From contig SPDT01000003.1 of NCBI GenBank assembly GCA_008477525.1, positions 1,984,001-2,048,000 on the forward strand: a DNA stretch of 64,000 nt, in the 5' to 3' direction. The position numbers and the translations under genes were made by a program. Every line of letters starts with the position of its first letter. Positions within the stretch are counted from its first letter, which is position 1. Origin of the DNA: Hypomyces perniciosus. Its lineage: Eukaryota; Ascomycota; Sordariomycetes; Hypocreales; Hypocreaceae. The notes under the pieces were generated by a model. That model had not been told where the DNA came from, searched no databases, and saw only the letters and a list, made by a program, of their open reading frames with translations. Shown here piece after piece: positions 1-11,698 of the stretch.

Positions 1-1241
1 GCTCCAAGTAATACTTCCCTTACGCCTCTGGCCCGGAATATCCTCCATCGTCATCACCCCTCCAAAGCCATGGTTCAACTTCAGCCCCTGAGGAAACTCT
101 GGCCCAAACATGAGCTTGACATCAGGGTGGTGACAAATACCCTCAAGCATCGCACTCTGCGCCTCATTCAGCTGTGGCGTAAACATCTGTCGTGCAGTCT
201 CAGCTGACACCACACCCGGCTCATCGTTGAGAAAAGCACGCAGTACGCGCGCGTAGTCATCCGCTGTGGTGAAGAGGCCCGCTCCACCGCTCTCCATGGT
301 GGGATTAGGAGGGACAGGGTCGAAGAACACAAGTTCACCACTGGGCAAGCGGAGGCCGACCTCAATCTTACGGTCGGCTACTTGCGGGAGCTTCTCAGGT
401 TGGAAGCCGGAGTCGTTCATACCCAATGGATCGAGGACGTGCTGCTTGATGAACTCGCCGATGCTCTGACCCGTGAGTTTTTCGAGAAGGATGCCAGCCC
501 AGTCGAGTGCGGAGCCATACACCCAGCCGTCGCCGGGGGCAAACTTGAGTGGCGTGGTGTAGCCCTCCTTGGTCCAGAATTGCATTGAAGCCGTGCGGCC
601 GATGGCTTTAGACCATTTCTGAAGGTCTGGGTCTGCAACATCGTAGCCGAGACCAACGGTATGGGTCAGAAGATGTCTAGTTTCAGGTAAATACATGGTA
701 CCCAGTGAGTCGTGGGCATGTACGGTCAAATGCAGCACTTCATGATATCAAAGTGGATGGGACTTACTTCAGAGTGATGGGTGTCGTATTGTTCTCCAGA
801 ATAGGCAGGTCCTCCGGTGTGAAGCCTCGCAAAATTTGCATCTCTCCCAGCTCAGGTACCAACTCTCGGAGATCGTCTTCGAGTCCTATTTTCCCCTGTT
901 CAACGAGTTGTAAAAGAGCTGGCGTGGTGAGAAGCTTGGTAAGGGAGGCGACCCAAGCAAAAGAATCGCCGCCAAATTTGGTTGAGTTGACGTCGAGGCC
1001 GACACGACCAGCTGAGCCCGAGTAAATGGCTCCTGAGAAGAAGAAAAGTTTAGCAAAGAATAATGATGAATTTTGAAGAGTCCATCATGACAGCTTGGAA
1101 GATGGTTCCACGAGCATATGAATGGTAAATGAGGGGCTCACCATCTTTGTTAGTCACTACAAAGGCCGCTCCAAGCATCTTATCTTTGGTATCATCGCCC
1201 TGAGCAACGTTTTCTTGTAAGATTGCATTTAATTTCTCCAT
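1..1241 (-). CDS. Serine beta-lactamase-like hydrolase/acyltransferase (class C, LovD/EstB type), 3' end beyond window
   Basis: The protein starts at the ATG at 1241 and runs off the left edge. Two introns are visible: 1111-1033 (GTGGAA...CTCAG) and 767-677 (GTAAGT...CTAG). Removing them gives one continuous frame. The penicillin-binding fold is recognisable: the catalytic SxxK motif lies in WVASLTKLLT, followed by LLTHTVGLGYD, typical of fungal LovD/EstB-like members, and the second-motif tyrosine in VYGSALDW. Further on come a GMNDSGF block and a G-G-A-G-L-F-T-T-ADDYARV stretch typical of the family C-terminal half. The family includes esterases, D-aminopeptidases and polyketide acyltransferases, so the substrate cannot be named. 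There is no obvious signal peptide. It is divergent from the Nudix gene, only about 220 bp away. The KTG-like third motif would lie beyond the edge. Confidence 0.87.
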
Positions 1242-1462
1242 GGTTCCGGAATTGAGAACAGAAAAGTTGTTGTAGTTTCAATGGTCTTGATGCCCGAGAG
1301 ACATCGGAGCTCCAATGGGATACAAATTGAGAGCGATTCATGACGAATCCAAGACCCCTCAAAGAAGAGCACGAGCCAACGCTCCCGAACGTTGGCTTTC
1401 TTTCTCTTCCACACCTCTCGAAGCGAGCCGATCCAACTTGGGCCAATCGCACCCCCGCCATC

Positions 1463-2482
1463 ATGTCCACTCCTCGACGGACGTCATCCGGGCTGCTGGA
1501 CCTCATCACGCTCGTTGATAAGTAAGCTACTGAACAACAGTTTGTCACCCATAGCCGCCGTGCTAATGCAGTCCTCATCAGCGTGCCTCTGGACTTTGAG
1601 CGAATTTGCTCTCCATATTACCGTCTGCTCCTGGCCCCTGACCCCAGGCCCCATGGCTACGTTAACCCAAACACGGTAGCTCGCATGCCGTGGCCATCAA
1701 GCTTCAGCATCGACCACGACAAGGGCGAAGTGGTCCTCACTGCCCCCCCAGTCGGCACCACCCTATCTGCGCATGCCAATGCGGCATTTCAGCAAGCTGT
1801 CGATGGGGCCATTGACGGCAACGTGTTCCCCACGTTGAATGGCATGCACAGCGAGTTCTTCCTCGTTGTAGGCGCCAGGGAATTCGTCCAGATTGAACGC
1901 TTTGCCGCGACATTGTTTGGTATCGGGACCCGTGGCGCACACTTGACAGCATATACGCGGACTCCCGAGGGCGAACTGCGCATCTGGGTCGCGCGGCGGA
2001 GCAAGACACTGTTCACCTACCCAGGCATGTTGGACAGCACCGTCGCGGGCGGCGTCAAAGCAAGCGACACGCCGCTCGACTGTATCCTCGCTGAGTCGAC
2101 CGAAGAAGCGTCCCTTCCCGTATCTCTTGTCGGGCCGCGTGTGCGGGCCACGGGTGTCATCACGCTAGCGAACCGCAACCCGCTGACGGAGCTGTTTCAC
2201 TCGGAGATTCTGTACGTGTACGACCTAGAGCTGTCGGGCCAAGGGGAGGAGATTCCGCGGCTGGGCGACGACGGCGAGGTCGAGGAGTTTGTGCTGATGA
2301 GCTGCGGCGAGGTGAAGCAGCGCATGCTGGGCGGTGAGTTCAAGCCCAACGTGTGTCCTGTCATGATTGACTTTTTGGTGCGGCATGGAGAGATCACACC
2401 AGAGGGAGAGCCGGACTATATTGAGATTTGCACAAGGCTGAGGAGAAAGCTGCCGGTGCCAACCACATCAGAGGGGTGCTGA
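1463..2482 (+). CDS. DUF4743/Nudix hydrolase (thiamine pyrophosphokinase-related)
   Basis: There are two exons, 1463-1521 and 1582-2482. The intron has donor GTAAGC, branch-like TGCTAAT and acceptor CAG. Joining gives LITLVDNVPLDFER, which matches the N-terminal start of this family better than an ATG at 1586 would. The protein is about 319 aa. The N-terminal half resembles the DUF4743 domain found before Nudix domains in fungal TPK-related proteins such as yeast YJR142W. The Nudix box is GGVKASDTPLDCILAESTEEASL: the EE pair is kept, but the usual first glutamate and the arginine are replaced. In yeast such proteins are thought to hydrolyse damaged thiamine diphosphate derivatives. That role is family knowledge and is not shown here. 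Probably cytosolic. Confidence 0.85.
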
Positions 2483-4242
2483 AACGAACAGAAGGCTGAG
2501 TGAGTAAAGGTATGGTGATATATATATATATATATACCTGGTATATATAGTATGTAGTTGGGTAAGTTGAAGGTTGAAGGTCTGTCACCTCACAAACTCG
2601 TCATCAGTAGCATCAGAAGATAGGAAGGAGCGATTGCTCGGTACTAGATGTCCAAGAATAGAAACAGACAGCCTCCTCCCAATAAATCTACGGCATACCA
2701 TGAAAGCCAACAGAAATGATACTCATGGCAGGCATCTATAAGCAATAAGAACACGTCCAGCAAATGTTTTGCAGGATTATACGACGTACTTCGTAATACA
2801 TACCTCGTACGCTGCATTTACTGCACAAATAACCGTCCCTCACTCGCCATAGGGTACCTTTAGCAGACCATCAGATAATATACATTCCTGACCGTACTTT
2901 TTTTTTCTTCACTCTTTTAGGTATTTATTTAATTTATTTAATATGTTGCAAGAAATCTATGTGAAACGCACATGTCACCTCTCCCCCGCACACACACACA
3001 CGCATCGCACCCAAAATTCCACACACACCTCTTCTTCCTCACGCAACAACATCGTCAAACCCCCCACACGCGACACAACATTCTCTGTCATGGGTATTTT
3101 GCTTTTCAATATCATACGTACGTACGCACGCACGCCATACTCCATATACTCCATACTATCGTTTTATCCACGACTCCAGTGAGCCGTATCTCGCCAATCC
3201 AATCCAATCCAATCCAATCCAACGCCATCATCCAAACCCAAGCCTTCAACCACCAAAGCCAAAAAAAATAAAAATAAAAAAATCACCAGCAAATTTTGTG
3301 CGCCTCTCAGCACCACCAAATCCATACAAGATCCAGCCAGCTAGCTAATAGCCAGACTCCCTCCTACGTATCTCCCTCCCCCCTTCTACTCACCATATCA
3401 TTTCATTACTCCATTTCTTAATGTCTCAATCACAAAATCTTCATGTCTCGCGCCCTTGGCAACACCACCAATTCCTTCTCCCTTCACATGCCCTTCCTTG
3501 ATGATATCACAGGATCCACTCCACATATATATGTATATGTCATCTGCCATGTATGCTATGCAACCTACGCCATGCTAACTCTTCCAATAGATCATCATGT
3601 TTATTCCACAACAGGCGCCATACAGTCGCGTCAAGCCTCTTGTCGAGCCTCTTGTCAAGTCTCTTGTCAAGCTTTTGACTCCTACATGAAAGAGCTTCAA
3701 CGTCACCTTCACTCATCAAAATTGGCTTCACTTTGTCAATACCAGACCAAAATGCGCGGGACGTCATCACGTCCTGGTATTATACACTTCATCTTACACC
3801 CTACGTACGAGAGAGGCGGCGCCAACTGCAAACCCCCCTCCAGCCTTTCGCGCGTCTGAAGCAAAAAAACGATGCAACGCATAAGATCCTCCCGCAAAAG
3901 TCACGACGCAAAATGGGCTGCTGCTGTCGTCAACCAAACTCCCCAGCGCCTTGGCCCCTCCTTGATGCATCCGCGGTCCATCCGTCCATCCTTTTAGCGG
4001 CCCTCCTATCCACAAAAAAAGGCATCTTGCCCCAACGTGGTACCAGCAACCATCGTCGAGAGATGTTGAAATCCTCCTCCAAAATACTAAGTGTATCCTT
4101 CTCCGTCTCCCATCTTCGTGGGCTCCTGGCGATTATGCGTGACCATTCCTCGTCACATCACGTCATCGTCAACGTACTTCTTCTCACTCTTACACACGTG
4201 CAGCTAGGATATTCATTGGTTCTTCTTGGAGGAAACAGCTCT
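2483..4242. other. Convergent 3' intergenic region with simple repeats
   Basis: No gene is supported here. The stretch separates the 3' ends of the Nudix gene and bdf1. It holds a (TA)n run at about 2519-2536, a CA-rich run at about 2992-3001, an ATCCA-type pentamer array at about 3195-3220, and three 12-bp copies of CTCTTGTCAAG-like sequence at about 3638-3672. Open frames present lack codon-level conservation features and domains. Confidence 0.6.
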
Positions 4243-7208
4243 TTATTCTTCCTCCGAATCGGAGTCATCGCTGGACTCGTCATGTTGGTTCGGCGACGTC
4301 GCATGGGCTACGTCATCCGTGGGCTCCTGACCCGGCTTGTACAGCTGACTGATGGCTGTCAATTGTGCGATGCGTGCCTCCTGCTCCTGCGCACTCATGG
4401 GCTTGTTCTTCTTGGGCTTTGCTGCGTTTTTAGGAATCTGCTTTGCGGGAACCGCCCTGTTAACCTCGGGCGACTTGGTGGTGACGACGGCTGAATCTTT
4501 ACCAAAGCCTGGGAGAACTTTCTTGCAAAGCTCCCACAGCTTGAGCAGGGCCTCGTTGCTAAGCTGATCAATGTCCAATTCAAGTTCGCCCTCGTTATTT
4601 TCCTGTTTGGCGTCGCCGTTAGTTCATCATCGCCAAAACACACACACACACACACACATATTCTACCAGGAATCGACTTACGTTCTGACCGGTATCGCGC
4701 TTGATGATGTCAATAGCACGGTCAAGGTGAGGGTACTCGAGATCGTTGATGGCGCTTGCAATCTGGTCCTTGTCCGCGGCTGACAGGCTCTTCTTAGGAG
4801 CTGGCTTCTTGGTGTGGCTGCTGCTCGACTTCTTGGGTGGCGGGACGTTACCCGTCGACTTGCGGTTCGGGACACTACCGGACGGTTTGCTCTTACTTGG
4901 CTTGCTGGACTTCTTGGATGACTTCTCCTGCTTGGCCTTGGCCTCACCCTGGCTTTGCGCCGCCTTGTACAGAGCCCCCTGGACCGTTTCGACAATCACC
5001 TTCTGGCAGTCAATCAAGCTTTGGTTCGAGCCAGAGCCAAACATGCGGTTGAGCTTCCTGGTCTCCTCTTCCAGCTTTGCCTGGAGTTCCTGAATCTCCT
5101 TGGCAAGGTCTGGGCCAGGAGCAGATGCTTCTTCCTCTTCACTCTCATCATCGTCATCATCGTCACTAGCGTTGGATGCAGACGCAGGAGGGGCATTTGC
5201 CTTGGCGTACCTCGCCAGCCAAGCATCCTTGGCCTTCATCTGCTGGTTATACAAGTCCTCAAGCTGCTTGGCCACCATGGACACAGGGTTGCCCTGCTCG
5301 GGCGGACCGTTAAACTGGTAGCAGTTGGTGAAGATCAGCCTCACGTTCCTGTCAAAATCCTTCAAACTGGGGATGTCACCGCCATTCAACAGGCGCGACA
5401 CCTTACCCAAGTCCATGGGCTTCTTAATGATGGAGTAGTACTCAGGTATGTTAAGGCCCTCTGCGTCAACCGCATCTAGGAACCACGAGTTGATCAGCTG
5501 GTTCTTGGGGTGCATGAGCTCCACCAAAACCTCGTCACAAAATTGAAGCTCAGGCTTGAGCTTCTTGCGTGAAGGCTTGGTTGTATAGTCAATGTCCTTG
5601 GGCTTCGGTGCCCGTACGGTCCGCTTCGGCCTGTCGCCTTCAGTGGCCGTTGAGCTCCGACGATCGGCATTGTGGTCTTGGGGTGCAGCCGGTGGAGGGC
5701 GAGGCTTCGTTTCTTGCACTTCACGAGGCGGCGGGGGACTTGATGCAGGACCAGATGACTGTCTTTGCACGGCAGCGACAGCGTCAGAGCCAGGCAAGAT
5801 GCGATGCTCGCGAGGAGGCTTGGGCTTGGCTACAGATTTTGGTCGAGCGGGCTCCTCCTCTGGTATCAGCATCGACTCCTGCCATACTGCCCGTATCGCA
5901 TAGTAAGCAGAAGCCGTGACCTCGTGTGCAGCGCCGTTGAAGGTCATAGTGTTTTCGTAGATGAGTGCCAAGTCCTTCTTCACGTCGCCAAACGTAGTGT
6001 AAACCGCGCCAGGGTCACGCAAGTTTCGGTCAATCTCGCCAAGGTCCATGGGCCTTTCAATCCTAGCAAGATATGATTCCCCCAACGCAGGCCACAGCTT
6101 CGGAACCGAATCGCGGAAGTGTCCACCGTGCTTCGTCTTCTTCACCCGGGCGATAATCTTGCGCATCTCGCGGCGCTGGTGCGGAGTGATCTTCTTGGTG
6201 GTCGTGTCAGCATCCTCCCACTGGGTCAGAGTAGCTAGACGACCCAAAGCACCATCGCCGCTTGGGGCGGGAGTCCCAACAGTAGGTGTCGCTGAGGGCT
6301 CATCCTCCTCCTTGGGCTCTGTCTTGGCTCTCTTGGGCGCAGGCTCATCCCCAAAGTCATCTTCACGCTCTCGGGAGATCTTAGCAGTGGGCGGCGCATC
6401 CGCCATGGACACCTCGATAGAGGTATCGACGGGCGACGTTGATTCGATGTCGGGCTGGGACGTGTTTGCGGGACCAGCGTCGACGGCAGAGTCACCAGCC
6501 TTTGCGAAATCCTTAGAAGGCTTCTCGTCGGACATGACGGCATCCACGTCGGGCGCTTTGGTCGCTGGGCTTTTCGACTCGGGCGGCGAGGCTGGTTTCG
6601 GAGCAGTTTCATCACGCACAGGTTCTTTGGTGGTGGTTGAGGAGGCGATGGTATCATTTGCATTGGTGGCGTCTGTCATCTGTATATCTTCCGTCTTCGT
6701 CTCTTGCGATGCTGATTCAGCCTTTTGGGTAGATTCCTCCTTCACTTCTGACTGCTCGGTCTTTATATCCTCCGTCTTCTCAGTAACTTTCTCCTCGCAT
6801 TTGGTCGAAGCGTCATCATCAGTGGGCTTATCGTCGGCGTTGGCGGGAGGTTTTTCTTTCGTCGCATCCGCGCCATTCGTAGTCGCGACTCCGTTCGTGA
6901 CGGCATCACTGGGCGAAGAGGACTTGCCGTTTACCAAGGGCGTGGGCGCATCGGACTTGTCTGGGGGGGGAGTCTTGTCCGATTCGGATTTTGGTGACTT
7001 GTGACTGCACGGGAAAAAGGAAGCCACGTCAGTATCGCAAAACTTGGGCAGCGACGAAGGTAGCAAAAAATTCAAGGTTTTTTTTGGACGATAAATCGTG
7101 CATGCGCATGACGACTCACCCGTTGACATCAGCCTTCTCCTTCTCCAGCACGGGTTCCTGCGCCTTAGGATCCAACACGGAGGTGTCTGGTGCAGGTGAC
7201 GACGCCAT
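4243..7208 (-). CDS. bdf1: BET-family double bromodomain protein Bdf1
   Basis: There are three exons: 7208-7120, 7004-4682 and 4602-4243. Introns are 7119-7005 (GTGAGT...GCAG) and 4681-4603 (GTAAGT...ACAG). After an acidic, disordered N-terminal third come bromodomain 1 (HQRREMRKII to the MTFNGAAHEVT acetyl-lysine asparagine region) and bromodomain 2 (LQFCDEVLVELM to NCYQFNGPPEQGN, with the expected asparagine). A Lys/Ser-rich linker follows, then a C-terminal ET domain that is split by the second intron (AADKDQIASAINDLEYPHLD, then DIDQLSNEALLKLWELCKKV). An acidic serine tail ends the protein. BET proteins bind acetylated histone H4 and work with TFIID in the nucleus. The first exon, MASSPAPDTSVLDPK, joins in frame. 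The continuous open frame that runs through both introns gives wrong ends. Confidence 0.95.
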
Positions 7209-9618
7209 GATTGCCATTCGCGATGAGAGAGGGTGGGAAAAAGGGCGACTTTAGCGACCGAGACGCGACATCAAACACAGCGCACTCGCTGGCGCGCGAT
7301 GGAGAGATCCGAGGCTGCAGGCGCGATCAAGATGGAGCTGAGCGGCGCGCGACGCGATGATGATGGCGACGATGATGATGCAGGAAGTAACTTCTTTTAT
7401 GCGGCGTTTTTTTCGCACGAGGAGGGGCGAATAGGCGATGACGAAAGGAGCTGAAGACAAGCTGAAAGCAGTATGCTTGCGCGCGACCGAAGTCAGTTGT
7501 CGTTGCTGCAGAGATGCGCAGCAGCGAAAGCTCAGATGCGCCGGAGACAATGACAACAAACAATAAATAAGACCGGAGCTTTACTTATTGTTTGCAGCAG
7601 CAGCGCATTCAACTAATAAAACACGCTGCAGCTCCGGGGTGATTTATGATGCAACAGACAATAGAGGCTTTGCGCGCAAAGAAGTTAATTGTGACGATGG
7701 TTTCGTCACGATATGCTGCATGCAAGGTCTAGGTGTAGGTGTAGCTTCCCCCCAAGGTAGTATGTATTTCTGGGGCCTAGAATTGCGGCGCAAGGTTGCG
7801 AAAGGACGGTGGTTGGTTAAAATTTAGCACCAGTAGGTGTAGGTACCTTGCGACAAAAGTGGCGAGGAAGAGACGTGGGCGTAAAATAAATAAAAATATG
7901 GTTGGTGGTGGCAGGCAGGGAGGTACCTCGGGTAAGTATTATTTATTTCGTTTTTTTCTGGTAGGTGTGTGTATTTTTTTCTCGGATTTCGGCGGAAAAG
8001 AGGGGGGAAGGGGGGAGGGGGAGAAGAGGGGAGTTAGGAGGGTCTTTGAGGAAAAGCGCGTGCACGTCAGTGAAATTTTGCCGGTCGGAGGCGCGGTGCT
8101 ATTTATGAGAAGAAAGGCAAACTCCGCGACAAGGCGTTGATTTGTTTCTATCGGGGTCATGGCCCAAAAAGGCTGGGCGTGTGTGGGCGAAATTTACTTT
8201 GGCGGGCGCAACGGCTAAGGGGGGCGTGGCTGAGGACTGTCTGGGGGCTTACGCGGCAATGATGATTGGACAGGAGGGGGTGGAGATGTGGCGCGCCACC
8301 GCTTGGTTGAAGTTGATTCTGCATGGGCCACCCTGTGGCGCCACAGTCACGCATTGAGAGAAGCACCGTTTATTATTGTGGGCGGGACGAGGCTGGGGCT
8401 TTTGGGAACTGACCGCGTTTTTGCCATTCCCCTTTTGCCCTTGTTTGCGGGACGGGGCCGATGGCCGCACCCAGAAGATTCGGTCAGTGACACAGGAAGC
8501 TCACCTTGGAGTTTGGTAATACCGAGCAGTCGTAGTGTGTAGTACTAGTGCTCTGTAATAGCGAAGCGACAAGACAAAGAGTATTCAGAGTACGGAGTGC
8601 TGGCTGTCAGTCAGCAATGTTCCCTGAAACTGTTGGGCACTCATACGCTCGAGCAACCATTGACCGGAAATAGACAAAATAGCGTCGATGGAGCTTTGGT
8701 CTGGTGGGTTCGCGAGAAATGGGAGGCTGTTGACCGTGTTGATGATGCAAGGAGCCCCATCCAGCTCATCATGCATCCGAGCAAGGAGAGAGAGGAAAAC
8801 ACATGTCCATTCAGTCGATGGAGAAAGGTGCGTGTCGTCCCAACTTGTGTGTCGTGGACGATTTCGTTGTTGAAAAAGATTGGGTTCCCTTTGGGTGCTT
8901 TGCAAAGCAAAAAAATGACGAGGCCGGGTCAATGGTTTCAATGTTCGTACTTCGTACGCGTGTGGATAGCTTGAAGGTATGTGCTGCACATGCCCCCGGA
9001 CGCGACTTTTTGCGACACAATCGTTCAAACGGGGTGGTCTCATGCAATAAATTTCACCGTAGAAAAAAAAAAGGCTTGTGGCGGCCGGATGCCCCTAGCC
9101 TGATCAGGTGATTTTGTATCTTGAAAAACTCGCAATTTACTTGGCCCCAAAAGTGAGATGCAAGCGGCCAATGAGTAGCCTCGAGTGGATATGCAAAAGT
9201 CGATTTATGACCAATCAGGCATAGCAACATTTTAGTGCCAGACCGAGATAAGGTATTAAGGTGAGACTCAGAAAGCTGGCCTTATTGCACGTGACCACAC
9301 TCCCTTATCCACCATATCGGCAGCATGTGATATGTCACATGATACATAGATTAGATAGCAGTGATTATGTCATCCTCTTTTTCTCCAAAGCAAGGTGGAG
9401 ACCAAGGCGCTAAGCTTGGGTGAGTCCAAAAAAAAAGTTCACTCAGCCATATCGAGTGGTCGCCGTGAAATTTTCCACAGGACCGTTTGAACAGCTTAGT
9501 TTCGCGGAAGACGACTCGATTTCGTTTTACAGAGTCATTTCTGTAGTTTCGCCCTTGCGGTTGAGACTTTTCCACCTTTCCACCTCAGTCTTCTGCAATT
9601 CCTAGTCCTCGAGCTCCC
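7209..9618. other. Divergent promoter region between bdf1 and utp5
   Basis: These 2.4 kb hold no recognisable gene. The bdf1-proximal part has GATGAT and poly-T/A runs. The distal part has one TACTTCGTA motif (8948-8956). Open frames on both strands are short and lack domains. A long 5' UTR or non-coding RNA cannot be excluded from sequence alone. Confidence 0.5.
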
Positions 9619-10836
9619 ATGCCCATGTCAACGACAAAGAGAAGAGCGCCGGCTAAGCTGGCTGCTCCCGTCGTCAAATCAACCGCCAAACGGCCGGCCA
9701 AAACCACAATTGACGAGACCCGCACGTCAGTTTCTGGAACCGACGCTCTGCAGAGCTCCCAGGTCGAGGCGATCGAAATTTCATCCGACCCCGACAGCGA
9801 CGAGGACATCTCGGACGCTGATGACAACGATGAGAGCAATGGCAGCGCAGAGGATTCCAAGCCCGTCGCCGCATCACTAGCCCACGTCAATGGCAACCAG
9901 AACCCCTCCAAAGACGAGGCTGATGATGCTGGCTCCGATGCCGAAGCTACCTCTCCATCCTTTGGCGAGCTGCTCCGCGGCAACGAGGCCATCGACGTTA
10001 CTGCCATGCTCCAGCAGTCCGCTTCGGACAACAGCGCTGTGGCTCGAACTGCACGAACCGCAATCGCCCCTCCTACTCACCAGTCCCTCACCACCGTCCT
10101 TTCCCAAGCTCTGCAGACAGATGACACAGACCTCCTCGAGTCTTGTCTACACACCACCGACCTCCCCACCATCCGAAACACAATCGAGCGCATCGACAGC
10201 TCTCTGGCCGGCATCCTGCTTACCAAGCTCGCTGCGCGGTTACATCGACGGCCCGGCCGCGCTGGAACCCTCATGACCTGGGTGCAGTGGACTCTGATTG
10301 CCCACGGTGGCGCTCTCGCGTCGCAGCCCAAAGTCATTCAGAACCTACACAGCTTACAAAAGGTGCTGGCGGAGAGAGCCAAGGGTCTCAACAGCCTGTT
10401 GGCTTTGAAGGGCAAGCTGGACATCCTCGAGGGTCAGATGGAGCTGCGGAGAAAGATGCAACGAAGCTCGGGTCATATCCAACAAGACGAGGACGATGCC
10501 GACGAAGAGGATGTGATCTACGTGGAAGGCGAAGATGAGGCTGAGCAAAAGGATCTTGCAAATGGAATCCGCTCACGGAGGAGACGTGCTGGCGCAGATG
10601 ACGACGAAGACGACGCCATTGTTGCAAACGGCTTCATCGGCGATTCCGAGGACGAAGAAGAAGACTCTGCGGAAGAAGACGAAGACAGCGACGACGCCGA
10701 GGAGCCGCTGGATGAGGACGAGGTCGACTACGACGATGTGGACGAGTCCATGGCCGAGGACGAGGAGAGCGATGTGGAGGTCGCCCCGCCCTCCAAGGTC
10801 CAAAAGGTGGCGAGGGCATTTGGCAAAAAGAAGTGA
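9619..10836 (+). CDS. utp5: U3 snoRNP/SSU-processome protein Utp5 (Utp12-domain)
   Basis: This is a single-exon gene of 405 aa. The N-terminal third is low complexity and acidic. A Utp12-type domain lies at about residues 140-280, with LLTKLAARLHRRPGRAGTL, MTWVQWTLIAHGG and GLNSLLALKGKLDILEGQM. The C-terminal third is a long Asp/Glu-rich tail ending in a basic KVARAFGKKK. Compared with yeast Utp5 and human WDR43 it lacks the N-terminal WD40 propeller, so it matches the short form I associate with filamentous fungi. Utp5 belongs to the t-UTP/UtpA subcomplex, which acts in the nucleolus on 18S pre-rRNA and rDNA transcription. The start is the first of two closely spaced ATGs (9619, 9625); either is possible. 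Confidence 0.85.
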   Translation: MPMSTTKRRAPAKLAAPVVKSTAKRPAKTTIDETRTSVSGTDALQSSQVEAIEISSDPDSDEDISDADDNDESNGSAEDSKPVAASLAHVNGNQNPSKDEADDAGSDAEATSPSFGELLRGNEAIDVTAMLQQSASDNSAVARTARTAIAPPTHQSLTTVLSQALQTDDTDLLESCLHTTDLPTIRNTIERIDSSLAGILLTKLAARLHRRPGRAGTLMTWVQWTLIAHGGALASQPKVIQNLHSLQKVLAERAKGLNSLLALKGKLDILEGQMELRRKMQRSSGHIQQDEDDADEEDVIYVEGEDEAEQKDLANGIRSRRRRAGADDDEDDAIVANGFIGDSEDEEEDSAEEDEDSDDAEEPLDEDEVDYDDVDESMAEDEESDVEVAPPSKVQKVARAFGKKK

Positions 10837-11698
10837 AAAAAAAGTGAAAATTCTATGTGAAGGGAAAGGGGGGGAGGGGGGTAGGGGGTTTGAGTGTACA
10901 GAGCATTGGCCTTGGACTTTGCAGGCTCGCTTGGCGTTGGGTTAATTTCTTGTCAAGAGTAGATTCTGGTTTGTATGTGGAAATATATCACGAGGTTCAT
11001 ATCTTGCAGTTTGTGTGGTCTTTCGCATCTAGAATGACTGTAGTGCACCACCATCCTGAAAACTCGAGCATCAATCGTCGAGGAGTGCCTCTCTCGATAT
11101 CTCATTCAACACAACGCGAGCAAAATCTGCTTATTATCTACACATGTCTCGCTACAGGTATATATGCAAACACGAAGAACCTTTTCTTCTTCCTCTCTCT
11201 CTCTGTCCTCGTTCCCATCCCTCCATGCAAGAAAAAAACCGACACAAAAAAAAAGACAGCATTCTGTTTCTGCCTCTACGCATCTGTCTGCGCAATTCCC
11301 AGGTCCCTGCCATTCCGGAAAAACAAAACAGAAAAGTGTACGCCTTATTTCCTTCGACCCCCCTCAAGCGCGATGCAAGAAACAAAAGAGAAAGGAAAAA
11401 AACAAAGGGGGAAAGAAGAGGAAAATGGGCCGTCTATGGCTCTGGCAAAAAAGAACCATTAAAAAACCGTATATGTAATAACCCTCATCCCCCTGTTTTC
11501 CGAGTGCCGAGATGCTGTGTGCGTGTGTGTGAAGGAGAAAATCTCCTGTGCGACGTAAACAATTGTAAGGAAAACGCTTTTATCAAGGAATGATGTAGAA
11601 TCACGACAAGAGAGCGTCAAGTCAGTGAAAAGAGCATGCGGCGAGCTTTTGTGTCGCCGCCAGTCCTACGCAGTGTAGGAAGGAATGTGGGCGAGATT
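10837..11698. other. Convergent 3' intergenic region
   Basis: This A- and G-rich spacer lies between two converging genes. Long A runs and a G-rich tract (10860-10890) are seen. Open frames here are composed of Lys/Arg and Ser runs from simple sequence and are not supported as genes. Confidence 0.55.

Noticed and set aside
3540..3770. Minus-strand ORF with three LDKR repeats, resembling Kex2-cleaved peptide precursors
   Set aside because: The repeat comes from three 12-bp simple-sequence units, the frame lacks a signal peptide, and the unit of four residues is too short for a typical precursor. It lies in a convergent 3' region.
3443..4494. Plus-strand ORFs opposite the 3' end of bdf1
   Set aside because: They overlap the coding exon of bdf1 or simple repeats on the other strand and show no domain; they are antisense shadows.
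6048..7004. 318-aa plus-strand ORF opposite bdf1
   Set aside because: It mirrors the Ser/Asp/Lys-rich bdf1 N-terminal exon and has a biased Ser/Val/Gly composition typical of an antisense frame.
10857..11593. Plus-strand ORFs of 150-200 aa downstream of utp5
   Set aside because: Composition is dominated by Lys and Ser runs from A-rich and CT-rich simple sequence. They are more likely 3' UTR and spacer.
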